This document shows positions 24,380 to 36,023 of a DNA stretch of 64,000 bases, one piece after another. The translations under genes and the position numbers were made by a program. The notes under the pieces are model-generated. The model did not search any database. It had not been told where the DNA came from and saw only the letters and a program-made list of their open reading frames with translations. This stretch comes from Hygrophila difformis (taxonomy: Eukaryota > Streptophyta > Magnoliopsida > Lamiales > Acanthaceae), in NCBI GenBank assembly GCA_030278955.1, contig JAOANR010000005.1:35343105-35407104 (forward strand), written 5' to 3'. Position 1 is the stretch's first letter. Each line of letters begins with the position of its first letter.

Positions 24380-26266
24380 TTAAGGAACCCATTCGCATTT
24401 GATGGAGATCAACTTCATCTTGATTTTATTGTTTGGCCAGGTGATAGGTCTTCCTGCTTGTAGATCTCTTACTAAGATTCCACAGCCCTTAGTTTTGTGG
24501 CCTTCAAGTTTGCAGTAGTCGCATCTGAGTGGAATTGGAGGAGGTGGTCTTCTTGTCCATTTGCTTCTTCCTTCATGGTGAAAAGGTTTCTTGGTAGTTC
24601 GATGTTCACTCAGCATTCCTCCGGATACAAACTTGCTTTTCTTTTCTCCTCTCGAGGTTGAGGCTTGATATCCTAAGCCTTGTTTGTTGCTGCTAGGCCT
24701 CCCCATAGCAATGACATCGTCTAGCTTGGCTTTTCCCTTGTTTAGTGCTGCTAGAGTGCTTCCAGCTTTGGCAAGTTTGTCTTGAACTTCAGTTAGTTCG
24801 GTGTGGAGAGCATCTTTCTTCCCAAGCATACTATAGTACCATAGTTTATAGTCAACTTTTTCAACCTCCAGGTCCTTATTATCTTTCTGGAGTTCTGCAT
24901 TTTTCTCACGTAGTTCGTTCACCTGTTCAGACAGTTCTTTGAACATCTTTTCAAGTTCCTGATTTCTGCTTTCGAGAACCTGGATTTGCTCCCTTAAGCT
25001 TCCATTCTCGACATGCAGTTCTACTGACTCAGCAATAGAAATTTCCAATTTCTCGAACGTTTCTTCATAGAGATCGTTAAGTTTGCTGATACTTTCATCC
25101 TGTTCCCTGACAAAAGAGTGTATCATGTTAGAGGAAACTATATTGACTGAGTTAGTACTAGTACCTGCATCGTTTTCATCATCGCTGTCTGAATGCCATG
25201 TCCCGATGAACGCCACTCCATAGTCTGGACCATGTTCACTGGACTCCTTCTCATCTTCGGAGTCACTGAATGTCACTTGGTAAGATTTTCTTAACTCCTT
25301 TGGTCGAAGATTGGCACAGTCCTTCTTGATATGACCTCTTCCCCCACACTCAAAACAGATGATTTCTTTGTCATCCACAGTCTTAGAAGGTTTGGGTCTG
25401 TTTCTGTCGAACGACTTCATGCCTTTCTGAGTAGGTTTGGAATTTGATGTCCCGGCATCCTTCTTCATAGAAGAGTTGAATTTAGATCTACGGTTCTTAA
25501 TGATCTGATTTAGCCTTTTGGACAGCATGGCCAATTCTTCTTCATCACTGTAGTCATCAAGATCTTCCATGGTTGAGTCATCCACATCCTTGGTCACGGA
25601 TTTGAATGCTACTGGTTTGCTTTTGCCCCTAGGGCAGTAATCCATTTCCCATGATTGTATGATTCCCATCAGTTCATCGACCTGCAATTTATCAAAGTCT
25701 TTGTATAGTTCAAGTGCAGCTACTTTTGCATTGAACCTTTCCGGAAGCGTCCCAATGATTTTACCTACAATATCCTGCTGAGAATACACTTTGCCAAGCT
25801 GAAGGGCTTGGTTGGTTAGATCACGAATACGACCAATATATTGGCCAACAGTTTCATTATCATCCATAGTAATCTTATGAAATTGAGCATCAAGTGTAAT
25901 GAATCTTGATTTCTTTACCGGGGCCATACCCTCGTAGGTATTGGCTAAAGTGGTCCAGACGTCGTATGCAATTTTGCATCCAGCAATAAGTCTGTATTGA
26001 TCCTTTGAAAGAGCATTGTGAATCGCATTTAGGGATTTGTAGTTCTTTGATGCAGCAAGTTTCTCGGTTGCAATCCATTCACTCCTTGGTTTGATGGTTT
26101 TGACACAATCTTTTTCTTCTACTAGAGGATGGTATTGATTTTCTACTGCATCCCAAGCTCCTTCATCTAACGCGATGAGAAATTCCTCCATTTGGTCTTT
26201 CCAGTATGCATAGTTTGATCCATCGAGCAATGGGGGTCTGGTCACCAAACCACCTTGGCTATCCAT
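24380..26266 (-). pseudogene. copia gag region, element C, open to one nonsense codon
   Basis: The start is the ATG at 26266 (MDSQGG), 50 bases inside the LTR; an upstream in-frame extension to 26314 overlaps the PBS and is unlikely to be used. The 628-codon frame holds the copia gag core (about residues 1-220), a CCHC knuckle (CFECGGRGHIKKDC, near 310), an acidic linker, a Leu/Glu/Lys heptad-rich coiled coil (about 390-520) and a second CX2CX4HX4C knuckle (CDYCKLEGHKTKGC, near 595). It ends at 24380-24382, where a Lys codon (AAA in element B) has become TAA. Downstream sequence stays in the same frame into the protease, so the ancestor was one Gag-Pol polyprotein. Confidence 0.88.
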
Positions 26267-26301
26267 ACTTTTATGTCGAGATCTCGCTTGCAGAGCGTGT
26301 G

Positions 26302-26313
26302 GCTCTGATACCA
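26302..26313 (-). other. primer binding site, initiator-Met tRNA, element C
   Basis: The minus strand reads TGGTATCAGAGC two bases inside the 5' LTR. Confidence 0.88.
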
Positions 26314-26315
26314 AT

Positions 26316-27172
26316 TGTTAGGTCCGTTTGCGAGGATAACACCAATGAACTGGTCCTGAAAACTAGTTCAAACACCTTTCGTGGACACGTTAAACAGTTT
26401 AAAGATATTATGCAGCGGAAAGTAGATAAACTGTAAAAGTAAAGAACTCAAGGTTTGTTGACCCAGTTCGGCACAAGCCTGCATCTGGGGGGATACCAAT
26501 CCAGGAGGTTCACTAATTGTTTCAACTTGATCCTCGATCCAAACAATAGTGATTTAACTCGCCCAACTCCAATCACCAAGCGATTGAATTGTACGACCAA
26601 AACACTCCCTCGTTTTGGTGAAGATCTCCCCGACCTTGCTCCAATTCCTTGAAGGCTCCCCCTTCAAGTTACCCTTGGTCGAAACCTGTTGGCGACCCTC
26701 CTTGTAGAATATTTCGTTTAAGCTCTTGAGTTTGACGACTCCTCGAAAGCCTTGATTGAATCCGTCGACTTCAATCAAGCACACAGTAGCATTCTTTCGA
26801 TCAATCCACCCGAGGAAGTGATGATCGAATATCTTCCTTCGAAATGATAAATTCACGAACACGGAAGGAATGTGTTTTTCTCTTCACAATTGATTCAATC
26901 GCACAAGGGAGTAAGTGTGTAATCTGCGTCGTTTCGATTCATCCCTTGGCCGTCCTATTTGAAGAGAAACAACGCTCCTCCATTCTAAGTTAAGATCTTC
27001 TTCCATAATTGCACGGATCCTTAGAATGAAGTTACCCGGATTAGAGATCCTTGTTCCCATACTTCTTGTGCACGATCCGGGCAGGGAAGCAGATCGACTG
27101 CTGTCGTGGTTGGTCCAACAAAGTAGTTCAGACATCGGTTGTGAACACATTTGCTCAAACTGGTTCCCAACA
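26316..27172 (-). repeat. 5' LTR of element C
   Basis: Complete outer and inner ends (TGTTAGG...CCCAACA on the plus strand) but about 56 bp missing near 27090 relative to the partner LTR. Confidence 0.9.
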
Positions 27173-27174
27173 AC

Positions 27175-27211
<37 letters not shown>
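27175..27211. repeat. (AAT)n microsatellite
   Basis: About twelve perfect AAT units directly beside the LTR end of element C. Confidence 0.95.
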
Positions 27212-27779
27212 GTAAAGTAACGAACGCATAATAACTTCTATTAATATTATCCTCGATCAACTCTATTTTCAGTAATAGTAAATTAAATGAAATTATCAAA
27301 CAATATCATAGTGCAGTGGTCTGGTCTGGCCTCCGATTCGTTCATCTAGAATCAAACAAAATAATTTGTCAGCATTTCAAATTATCAAGTCAACCTTTTC
27401 GTGCTTTTATATATATACTTCGTTAGTGGAGCTGCCTGTGCAATACATAATGGAAGCTTGTAATTGAATTGTAGTCTTTATTTTATTTATGTATATTAAA
27501 AATTTTGATATTTTATATGGTACAACAAAAACACCGAAAAAGTATATTAAATCTTAATCCAGGGAATTTATACTAGTAATGTAATCGAACACTCAATTTT
27601 AGGTTATATATTGCGTTGAAATCTTGATTGTCTCTTACTTCATATCCATGCAACGCAAAACATTATGATTGTAATCAATAATAATGATTTTAACAAGCTA
27701 TTACCGAACATATATGCATGTACATATAGTAAAAGAAGTTTAATTTATATGCGACAAAAAAAAAAAATCCAATTTCACT
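27212..27779. other. AT-rich spacer
   Basis: I see no coding or repeat structure that I can support. Confidence 0.5.
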
Positions 27780-27913
27780 GGCTTATAAATGTTTTAGTAA
27801 CTAATGAGTTTTCTTATGAATTCGGTTTCTAACTTTGTTAGTTACTGAATTCCAAAATTTAATAACTAATTTCTATGTCGTTAAAACGAAAAAAAATAAT
27901 AATAATTGTAGTG
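27780..27913 (-). mobile_element. possible terminus of a CACTA (En/Spm) transposon
   Basis: The right end reads GTAGTG, so the minus strand begins CACTAC. It is followed by repeated AGTAACTAA/GAATTC-type motifs reminiscent of CACTA subterminal repeats. Only one end is seen and no 3-bp duplication can be tested. Confidence 0.35.
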
Positions 27914-28155
27914 ATAGAATAAAGATATTTTACCTAAAATTACATCCCGATAAAGAAAAGTTATATGCAAATATAGTTGCTTCATTGCGCATTAAAGAAT
28001 TGGGATCGGAACACATTATCAATTTTCCTGAACAGTTTCATGATAAATCTTGGTTGATCATTGGTGATTTTAATGAGAGTCTCCAACCTTCACAACAAAA
28101 GGGGGGCACTTTTCATACTGCCGAATGGAGTGATCTTCAAAATGCTTTGATCTAG
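27914..28155 (+). pseudogene. decayed LINE endonuclease fragment
   Basis: A frame ending at 28155 contains SWLIIGDFNESLQPSQQKGG, the GDFNE active-site block of plant L1-type apurinic endonucleases, followed by sequence fitting the family (EWSDLQNAL). Upstream and downstream parts of the domain are unrecognisable. With the RT fragment at 28437-28550 and 36034-36100 it appears to be one old plus-strand LINE cut up by later insertions. Confidence 0.6.
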
Positions 28156-28330
28156 GGATGACAATGAGTCCGGATCAGAACCGAGCACGGAGCAAGATCC
28201 TATCCGGGCCCTCATAAAAATGAACCCAGAACCGACCAATTGTTATCCTTAAGGGTGGCAATGCGTCCGGGACAGACTCGGAATCGAACCGAACCGAACT
28301 GAACCGAATCTGGGCATTGGGTTGGGTCTT
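28156..28330. repeat. GGTGGCAATG/CCGGA-rich dispersed repeat, two diverged units
   Basis: Two related units about 95 bases apart (GGATGACAATGAGTCCGG and GGTGGCAATGCGTCCGGG), the second followed by an (ACCGA)-like run. It interrupts the LINE remnant. Confidence 0.4.
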
Positions 28331-28436
28331 GGGTCTTGATAACATATATTGTAAATGCATTAATAAGGATTCATGGCTCAATTATGCTGATACGTTGTTG
28401 GGAAACATGACAATACTAAAATGTGGCTTTCAAGCT

Positions 28437-28550
28437 GATCCCTAAGGTGCTTGTTCTGAGAATTCGAGGACATCTTGCGAGTTACATTGCTCCAACTTAA
28501 TATGCTTTTCTTCCTGGTAGAGGTGCAACTGATAATGTTATTAAAAAATA
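28437..28550 (+). pseudogene. decayed LINE reverse transcriptase fragment, left part
   Basis: Reads as the LINE RT block KVLVLRIRGHLASYI followed by FLPGRGATDN, the counterpart of the (F)PGR...DN motif in plant L1 RT. It contains an in-frame stop. The matching continuation lies at 36034-36100 on the far side of the long-TIR element. Confidence 0.55.
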
Positions 28551-28834
28551 GAGGTAATAATTAAAATAGGCCACCAGAAGGAGTCATTTTCAATTTTTGG
28601 CCACGATATTTTGATTTAGGGAAAATAGGTCACAAGAAGGAGTCATTTCCCTCCGTCCCATTTAATTTGTCATGTTTGACTTTTGCACACAATCCAATGC
28701 ATTGTTTTCAACCGTTAATATCTAAAATTATATACAACAGAGAATTATGTGAAATATATATTCTAAAACTACGTGATTATACAATTCTAACAAAATCCAA
28801 CTCGACTATTTTTTTCAAATATATACTTGCAATA

Positions 28835-28850
28835 AAATTGAGTCAAAGTT
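28835..28850. repeat. target-site duplication of LINE 1, left copy
   Basis: AAATTGAGTCAAAGTT, repeated exactly at 35492-35507, bounding the LINE; both copies are MITE sequence. Confidence 0.85.
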
Positions 28851-29166
28851 TTTTTTTGAGGAAGTACTTTATTATCAACAAAGAAGCCTAAAGGCAGGTA
28901 CAAAACCGAGACAGCCTCCCATCGGAGACCCCAGCAAATACAAAACCGCTGCAGCATCGGTACAGCAAACATGAAATAGCAATAAACAAGGCAACATACA
29001 ACACATCATAATATCATAACCATCGCAGGAAAGTAAAAATATGTAAGACGAGGAGCTGTAGCACTGTAGCGCTGAAGACCCCATCCCCCATAGTCGGTAG
29101 ACCAAGAAACTTTCGAACAACATCACTTCTGAATAAAGTATCGACCCTAAACTTCATAGCCATACT

Positions 29167-32100
29167 TCAAAACCATCCTTCAACCATACTCTCCCCCGAC
29201 GCCCCACGCCTAGCCCAAATGTCCGCGAGTTCATTTCTTTCCCTCAAGATGTGAGCTGCTTTAACTAGCCCTCCCCACTTGAAAATAGCCAATATTGGTA
29301 CCAGGTAGTGAGACAGCCTCACAGGGGTCTTTTCCGGCTCCTTCAACCATCGGACGACATTTTGCGAATCACACTCAAACACAAGCTTTGGTAACGGGAA
29401 ACCTTGATCCCGGATTAAGGCCTTGCAAACCCTATAAATTGCCATAAATTCTGCCTCGTTAGAATCTTTAGTACCAACACTGTCCGATAAGACAAAAATC
29501 ACATCGCCTTTGTCATCCCTAATTACCCCACCTATTCCGGCCGGACCCGGATTGCCCATTGACGAGCCATCCGTGTTAACCTTCCACCAACTCACCCAGG
29601 GTCTCTCCCAAACTAAACCATGGCGATTTCTTCCAACCCTCCTAGGAGGATACCACACCAGGTTTCCAGGAAACTGGGATTCCAATCTTAAAGTATTGGC
29701 TCCCTCTCCTCCTCTCTCCACTGCCCACCATTGTCCCACCCTCCATTTCACTAATTCAATGGCCTTGCTACATTCGAAAGGGGATCCTCTGAAGACTGCT
29801 TCGTTGCGCAATGTCCAGACCGTCCAGATTATAGCAGCACATGTCAAGAGCCAGGCATCCCTACAGCCTGTCCTGATTTGGGGATCCAGCCACCCGGCCA
29901 ACAGGTCTTGAAACCGCCCCGGCCCTGCCCAAAAAACTCCAAACCAACTTGCCCCTACATACCATAACTTGCTAACCTCCCCACACTTACAGAATAAGTG
30001 ATCAATTGACTCCAACTCCACCCCACACCCAGGACAAGAGGCAATGTCCATCGGTATACACCTCCTTCTAACGAGCACCTCTCGAACCGGAGCAGCTCCG
30101 TGAAATAATTTCCAAGCGAGGATCCTTACTTTCATCGGACACTTCAAATTCCAAAGTCGAGTCCACAGCCAAGGCATTGGTGAAACGGCTCCATAATCTG
30201 TGCGCTGCCTGCATGATCTTATTGTGAATTGACCATTGCTTTCCCCTAACCATCGAACTTGATCCCCCATAAACCTGTTCAAACAGTGAGCACTGATGAC
30301 CTGCACGAAATCATCCCACGTTTCCAACTCCCAATCGAACGGCCTTCTTCACAACTCAACCTCCCAAATCCAATCAATGCCATCCCACCTGCCAAACTCC
30401 ACTGCCCTTCCAAACTTATTAACCGAAAGGGCATATAACCGAGGATACATATCCTTCAATGATTGGCCACCATGCACCCAAGCATCATGCCAATATCTAA
30501 CCTTGCTACCATCACCAAGCTGAATAGAGAATTTGAGACTCTGCTCCCTCATATCGGTAGTATCCCAAGAGCTGCTAACCTTACCCCATAGGGAATTCCC
30601 ACCTCTAGCCTCCGGTATTAAAGGAGAATTACCTCCATAATACTTCGCGTTGATTACATCTTTCCATAAGGCATTCTCCGTACTAAACCTCCAGCGCCAT
30701 TTTAACAGGAGAGCACTGTTTATGCACTCCGTTTGCTTATGCTTAGGCCGCCTTCTTCCCGGGGCAAACAAATTGAGTTCCAGTTGATAGTATGTAGCTT
30801 TCTCGTCCCATCTCACTCATTCCAAAAAAACCTTCTCTTTAGAAGCTCCAGACGATCAGCCACTGCTCTTGGTACTTTAAATAAGGACATAAAATAGAGT
30901 GGTAGGCTACTCATGACAGATTTAATTAAACAAAGTCTTCCGGCCAGTGTTAACATCTTGCTCTTCTATCCCACAAGTCTTTGTTCCGCTCTTTCAATAA
31001 CCGGCTGCCATACCGTCACCCCGTTAATACGTCCCCCGGGTAACCCCAAATATACCATCGGCCACTTACCAACACCACAACCAAGAGCCCCTGCTGCCTC
31101 ATTCAATCTATCAATAGAACAATTAATTCCAAAGATCTAGCTCTTGGCAAAGTTTATCTTGAGGCCAGTGGCCAAGTACAGACACCTGAATAACCTTTTG
31201 ATTAAAATCACTTGGAGTAGATCTGCCTCACAGAAAAACACCGTGTCGTCCGCGTATTGTAAATGCGAGATAGCCGGGCCGTTACCAGCAACTTCCAGTC
31301 CCTTTAGCAGCCCCAAACTCACAGCCTGACACACCATTCTATTTAGGACCTCGGCCACCAAAACAAACAAATAGGGGGAAAGTGGATCGCCCTGTCGAAG
31401 ACCCTTATGCATCTTAAAGAACTCGGTCGGAGAACCATTTAGCAATACTGCTGCAGCAACCGATTTAACGCACGACATGATCCACCCAATCCACTTGTCG
31501 CCAAAATTCATAGCCTTTAACACCCTCAAAAATGCTTCCCAAGAGACGTTGTCATAAGCCTTTGCGAAGTCCAATTTAATAACGAAACCTTGCCTCCCGG
31601 ACCTTTGGGTGGAGTGAATAACTTCAGCCGCCACTAACGCCCCATCCAAGATTTGTCTCCCCTTCACAAACGCCATTTGAGAATTGCCCGCCACCGCGGC
31701 TATAACCTCATTCAATCGATTTGCCAACACCTTTGTTATCACTTTGTATACACTACCCACCAAAGAGATGGGCCTGAAATCCCCTAGTTCCATAGGATTT
31801 AATATCTTAGGAATGAGAGTAATATAGGATTTCCCGATGTCTCTTGGAAGGGTGCCATCTCGATCGAACCTCCAGAAAACATCAATAAGGTCCCTCTTGA
31901 TCACCTCCCAGTATTTTTTGAAGAATGCTAGATTGAAGCCGTCCGGGCCCGGCGCTTTACTTCCATCGCAACACCACACAGCGGACCGGATCTCTTCCTC
32001 TGTGAAGCTCCTCATCAACCAATCCCTATCCTCATCTCCCACTTTCAGCAGCCCAATATTATTAACATCGAGCAGGTCCTCCCCTTTTTTCTCGAACATC

Positions 32101-33305
32101 GATTGAAAAAAAGAGAACACTTCCCTCTTGACCTCCCCAGGCTCATCCACCATAACTCCATTTATTTTTATAGCCCCGATCGCAGCCCTGCATCTATTCA
32201 CAGCGGCCACTGAATGAAAGAACTTGGTATTCATGTCCCCTTCCTTTATCCACCTCAATCTAGATTTTTGAAGCCATCGACGCTCGTCCGCGAGAAGAAG
32301 ATTCCTCAGTTCCACTTTTTTATTGCACCAGTTCGATCTAATGAGGTCGTCACCATCTCCATTCAACACTTTTTCCTCCACTTCCTCTACTTCCGATTGC
32401 AACTTTTGGATCCTGCCTTCCAACACGCCACCCCCGTAACCATCCCAGGCACGGATCCTCTTTCTCAAAATCTGAAGACGTCCCAACATCTTGCACCCCC
32501 TACCATGCCAGTTACCGTCCCAAACGTCCTTGACCATCTCCAATAGATCTTTAGAATCCATCCAGTAGTTATAAAACCTGAACGGTTTTAGCCCCCACGA
32601 TTTCTCCCCCACCTCTAAGCTCACCGGATAGTGATCGGATAACACTGTTTCACATTTTCTTTGAACCACCGGTCCCTCCAGCCACAACCACTCAGGCGAT
32701 AAAAGGAAATGATCGAGCCTACTACAAGCCCTACCACCCCTCTCAACCCAAGTGAATAAACCCCCCTCCATGGGTAAGTCGACCAACCCCAAACGGCCAA
32801 CAAACTCCCTGAAGTCCCTGATCGAGACTGGATCATCACTAATACCTATCCTCTCCCCTGCCTCTGCCACAGCATTGAAATCACCTGTTACGCACCATAA
32901 ATCACCATTGCCCACATCACATTTCTGTATCATTGCTTCCCAAAAGTCCGCCCTCTCCACTCTAACATTTGGGGCGTGGACGTATACAATGTTTATTATC
33001 CTCTCCACTCCACTCAACCTGCCCCTAATCCATATGAAATGGTGGTCCTTCTCCACAACATCGAAAGACCCGTATGAAGTATCCCAAATCACCAACAAAC
33101 CCCCCGCACTCCCTGCAGCCGGTTGAAAACAAAATGCACAACCACTCGACCCCCACAGCCTGTACACCAGTCTATCCCTAACATCCTCCATTTTTGTTTC
33201 TTGCAAGCATAGAACTGTCGGTTTGTTTTTTTTACAAAGTCGAACCAGAGCCCTCCTCCTAACACCCCCATTAAGACCCCTCAAATTGCAAGTTATCAAC
33301 TTCAT
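29167..33305 (-). pseudogene. LINE 1 ORF2: endonuclease, reverse transcriptase, RNase H
   Basis: Start chosen at the ATG at 33305 (MKLITCNLRGLNG), the typical beginning of plant L1 ORF2. The endonuclease occupies about residues 1-230 (CLQETKM, TGDFNAV, SRLDHFL, SDHYPV), and RT about 390-710 (KAPGPDGF, FRPISLVGSVYK, KLDFAKAYDNV, GLRQGDPLSPYLF, catalytic YADD). The zinc segment CPGC...HLFCKC and an RNase H with NTDGS, NEAE and ECDS lie at 30327-29167. Lesions: stop at 31137-31139, a frameshift at a T-run in the coding strand near 30825-30833, and a stop near 30341. Catalytic motifs are otherwise intact. Confidence 0.9.
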
Positions 33306-33488
33306 GGAATACAATAGATATCCCAACTCAATCCAGCCCCACCCAAGACCCTCACTGCCCCTCCAGCACCAAAGCTCTGACCATCTCGGCCACCACCTCA
33401 CGCCTCTCGATCAGTCTTAGCCCAAGCTCCTCTGCTAGATTAATCGTCTCATCCACCTCCACAAAATCAATCAGCCGGACCCCCCCAT

Positions 33489-35444
33489 TCATACGGAGTG
33501 TTGTGAATTGCAAAGTCCCAAAGCCGCCCCCCCCCCCCCCCCTTTGCTTCTCATCCCCGTCCACTCCACCTTGCCTCGCCTGCCTTTCTTCCCAGCAATC
33601 CTCCCTTTCTGTCTGCTCTTCCGGGCCACTCTCCTTCTACCCTCCATCACCCTGCTCAGAGCGTTATCAATTTCTACCAGCGCTGCCGGAATCACCACAT
33701 CTGGCTCGCACAACGGTTCATCTATGCCATCTTCCGCTGTCTCAGGTACATGATCCATCAGTAGCGTATCTTCATCAAAACTGCCTCTCTCTAACATATT
33801 CTCCGTGAGCATCAAATCCCCCCCCCCCCCCTCCTTGCCCGTCCGCTCCAGATCAGGCACACACCTTTCCTTACCCTCGACCCAAACCTCTCCAGGCGAA
33901 TTAATTCTGTTGTCGGCGCAAATCGAATACTGGAGAGCCATATTTCCCCTCGGATCATGGCAACTATTTGGGCTATGGACATGGGCCTCCATATCGCAAG
34001 GCCCGCCTCTCTTCTCCTCATATGACCCAGTTGAATTAGGCCCAGATGAATTTTGGCCCACTACCCCCGTATCGTCCACACTAACTCCCCCTGCCACCTT
34101 TGCATTAAATTGGGAATCATGCGCCCCCATCTGTACTTCGGTGTTATGATTAGCTGCCGCCGCACCCTGGAAGTCCTCATCCCCAAGCGCGACTCTAGGG
34201 TTACTTTGCACTTCCCCAGATGTCTTGGACCTGGAGCTGCCACCCTCTGACTTCTCCGGTAGCTCTGCCACCCTTCTCCCCGCCGAAGTGTGGATCCGAT
34301 CAACACCTCCCCTCACCTCGCGAAGACCGACCTCCTCCACCACCGTCTCGCTATAATTGACCACAATCCTTGCATTCATCATCTCCTCCCCTACCTGGAA
34401 ACGAACCACCGATGGAATAGAATTATCCATCTTTATCTCCACAACCATCTTAGCCCTGTCTACCCTCTTCTTCTCCTTAGTATCATTATCCACTTTGACA
34501 ACCCTTCCCCACCCATTGATTAGTTTATGAAAGTTTTCCTCACACCACACGACGGCCGGAAGGCCGAAAACGTAAACCCACAACAACTGTTTCCTTGCCA
34601 CTACATCTGTGGTCCATCCCCTCTTCCACTCAGTGACGTGGTGATCCCCATAGTTCTTCAGATAATTATCACGATCCGTAGAATACTTAAACACCAAAAT
34701 CACCATTGAACTCCCCCCATATATCACCTCTACGCACTCTGAATATACACTATCTAGCCAATCTTGGAATTCGACTAGCTTCTCGATCTTCCTTAAGTAA
34801 GCCACTGCAGCCCTCTCGAACTAGTCTCGGCAGTTCTCCGTCTCCTCCAAACGAACCACCGAAGCCTGCCTCATTGGTGGCCTAACAGGATTCCTTCCGC
34901 TTCCCCCTTTGATCACGTCCGCGAAAGACCTGTCATCCCTCCATGCTCCATTAGGGTTTCCTCTAAATAAGCCCGTCTTTCGCACGCCCGATAGGTTCCT
35001 ACCAACTCCTTGAACCTGCATGCCCCCGGCACTACATGCGGCCGCTTTTGTTCCGGCCCCCTGGGCCTCGCCCAATTCGCCCTAAGTTTCCTACCCTTAA
35101 ACACCTTGTTATTCAAACCTTTAATGACCGATTTCGCCTCTTCTGCACTTTGAAACCGGAAGAAGCCAAACTTATACGTTGGTTGGCCATCTCCGGTTGG
35201 GAATAAACCAATCTCTCACCTTCGCCATCCTCTCGATTTCGTTGAGGACCATGCAGTTCACAGTATCCACTGGTATGTTTCCCACGAAAATGCCTACAAG
35301 ATCCCTTCTAGCGATGTGTCCGCTGTAGCCCCTTACCCCAGACTCCTTTCCTCCCACCTTCTTTGGACTCTCAGCGACCGCCGCCTCCTTCCCCCTCGAC
35401 TCTCTCTACGACACCGCCCCCACACTCGCCGACGCCGCCATCAT
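33489..35444 (-). pseudogene. LINE 1 ORF1: RRM plus DUF4283-like protein
   Basis: The first ATG in the correct frame is at 35444, about 47 bases from the LINE 5' end. An RRM follows (GIFVGNIP near 35290, KFGFFRF near 35165), then a break-up of frames near 35410 (stop), 35170 and 34820, and a long open piece 34805-33489. That piece contains VIYGGSSMVILVF and LLWVYVFGLP, shared with LINE 2. The C-terminal part is low complexity, with two long G-runs on the coding strand (see 33527 and 33818) and a Lys/Arg-rich patch. The protein would bind LINE RNA. It ends 183 bases before ORF2. Confidence 0.8.
33527..33542. repeat. 16-base C run inside LINE ORF1
   Basis: An uninterrupted C16 (G16 on the coding strand) near the ORF1 end. 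A second run, C14, lies at 33818-33831. Both encode Gly stretches and are likely slippage sites. Confidence 0.9.
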
Positions 35445-35491
35445 AGTTCAATTCACTTCTAGCAGTAAATCAACAACTCACTTTTGTCCTT

Positions 35492-35507
35492 AAATTGAGT
35501 CAAAGTT
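35492..35507. repeat. target-site duplication of LINE 1, right copy
   Basis: Exact copy of 28835-28850. Confidence 0.85.
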
Positions 35508-35854
35508 GAACAATTAAACAGTATCAAAATGTCAAACAGGACATGGTTGGTGGGACGGAGGGAGTATGATTGTAATGAGTTTATAATTTTAATTTATTTA
35601 TTTATGTGTGATTTACTGATATGTGGTTGAGGGGTGGACTGAAATTATTAATGGTAGAGGGTAATATGAAAGTTTAATACATTTATTTATTAATGTAAGT
35701 TGATGAGTGGGTTTGACAATTAATATTTAATTATTTTTAAAATAAAAATGAAATAAAAATATTGGAACAAGAAAAAAAAAGTAGGACATAAATAATGACA
35801 CAAAATGAGTATTATATATTTTAATTACATAAAATAAAAAAATAATTGAAAAAA

Positions 35855-36023
35855 ACTAAAATAGGCCACCAGAATGAGTCATTTCCATTTTTAGGCCATC
35901 GCAGCCCGAATTCCAATTCAATGGCCTAAATTCAGGCCCGAAATCCTTCTAATGGCCTATTTTCCTAAATCAAAATATCGTGGCTTAAAAGTGGAAATGA
36001 CTCTTTCTGCTGGTCTATTTTAG
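35855..36023. repeat. foldback at the right end of the long-TIR element
   Basis: AACTAAAATAGGCCACCAG and its inverted partner CTGCTGGTCTATTTTAGTT are separated by about 130 bases; the pair can form a long imperfect hairpin. Confidence 0.65.

Larger units (their letters stand above)
17019..27172 (-). mobile_element. Sirevirus-like Ty1/copia retrotransposon C, nearly full length
   Basis: LTRs at 17019-17920 and 26316-27172 frame gag, pol and the extra ORF on the minus strand. It belongs to the same family as element B, with the same gag start, PBS and LTR ends. About 16 substitutions between LTRs by eye (roughly 2%), plus an approximately 56-bp deletion in the right LTR, make it younger than B. 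The left LTR lacks its last 14 or so bases and there is no matching 5-bp flank (TGACA against ACAAT), so the left junction was altered after insertion. Confidence 0.92.
28850..35491 (-). mobile_element. full-length L1-type LINE with RRM-type ORF1 (BNR-like), LINE 1
   Basis: A minus-strand, 6.6-kb element with its A-tail at the left (T-run at 28849-28857) and a 16-bp target duplication, so target-primed insertion was complete to the 5' end near 35491. ORF1 has an RRM followed by a DUF4283-like region; ORF2 has AP endonuclease, RT, a Cys-rich zf-RVT segment and RNase H. An RRM in ORF1 defines the BNR clade of plant L1 LINEs. Several stops and frameshifts inactivate it. Same family as LINE 2 at 49250. 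Confidence 0.9.
28648..35575. mobile_element. Stowaway (Tc1/mariner) MITE split by a LINE
   Basis: The left half (28648-28850) and right half (35508-35575) together match the 259-bp Stowaway MITE at 53677-53935 in reverse orientation. Its ends are CCCTCCGTCCCA and TGGGACGGAGGGAGTA. The right TA flank is present; the left outermost CT/TA is missing. It is nested inside the long-TIR element. Confidence 0.8.

Noticed and set aside
27835..28155. Small host protein gene of 106 residues
   Set aside because: Its C-terminal half is the LINE endonuclease GDFNE block; the N-terminal half is AT-rich chance sequence over a possible CACTA end.
31837..32546. Plus-strand frames in the 29-35 kb region
   Set aside because: They are antisense shadows of the LINE ORF2, which has clear endonuclease and RT motifs on the minus strand.
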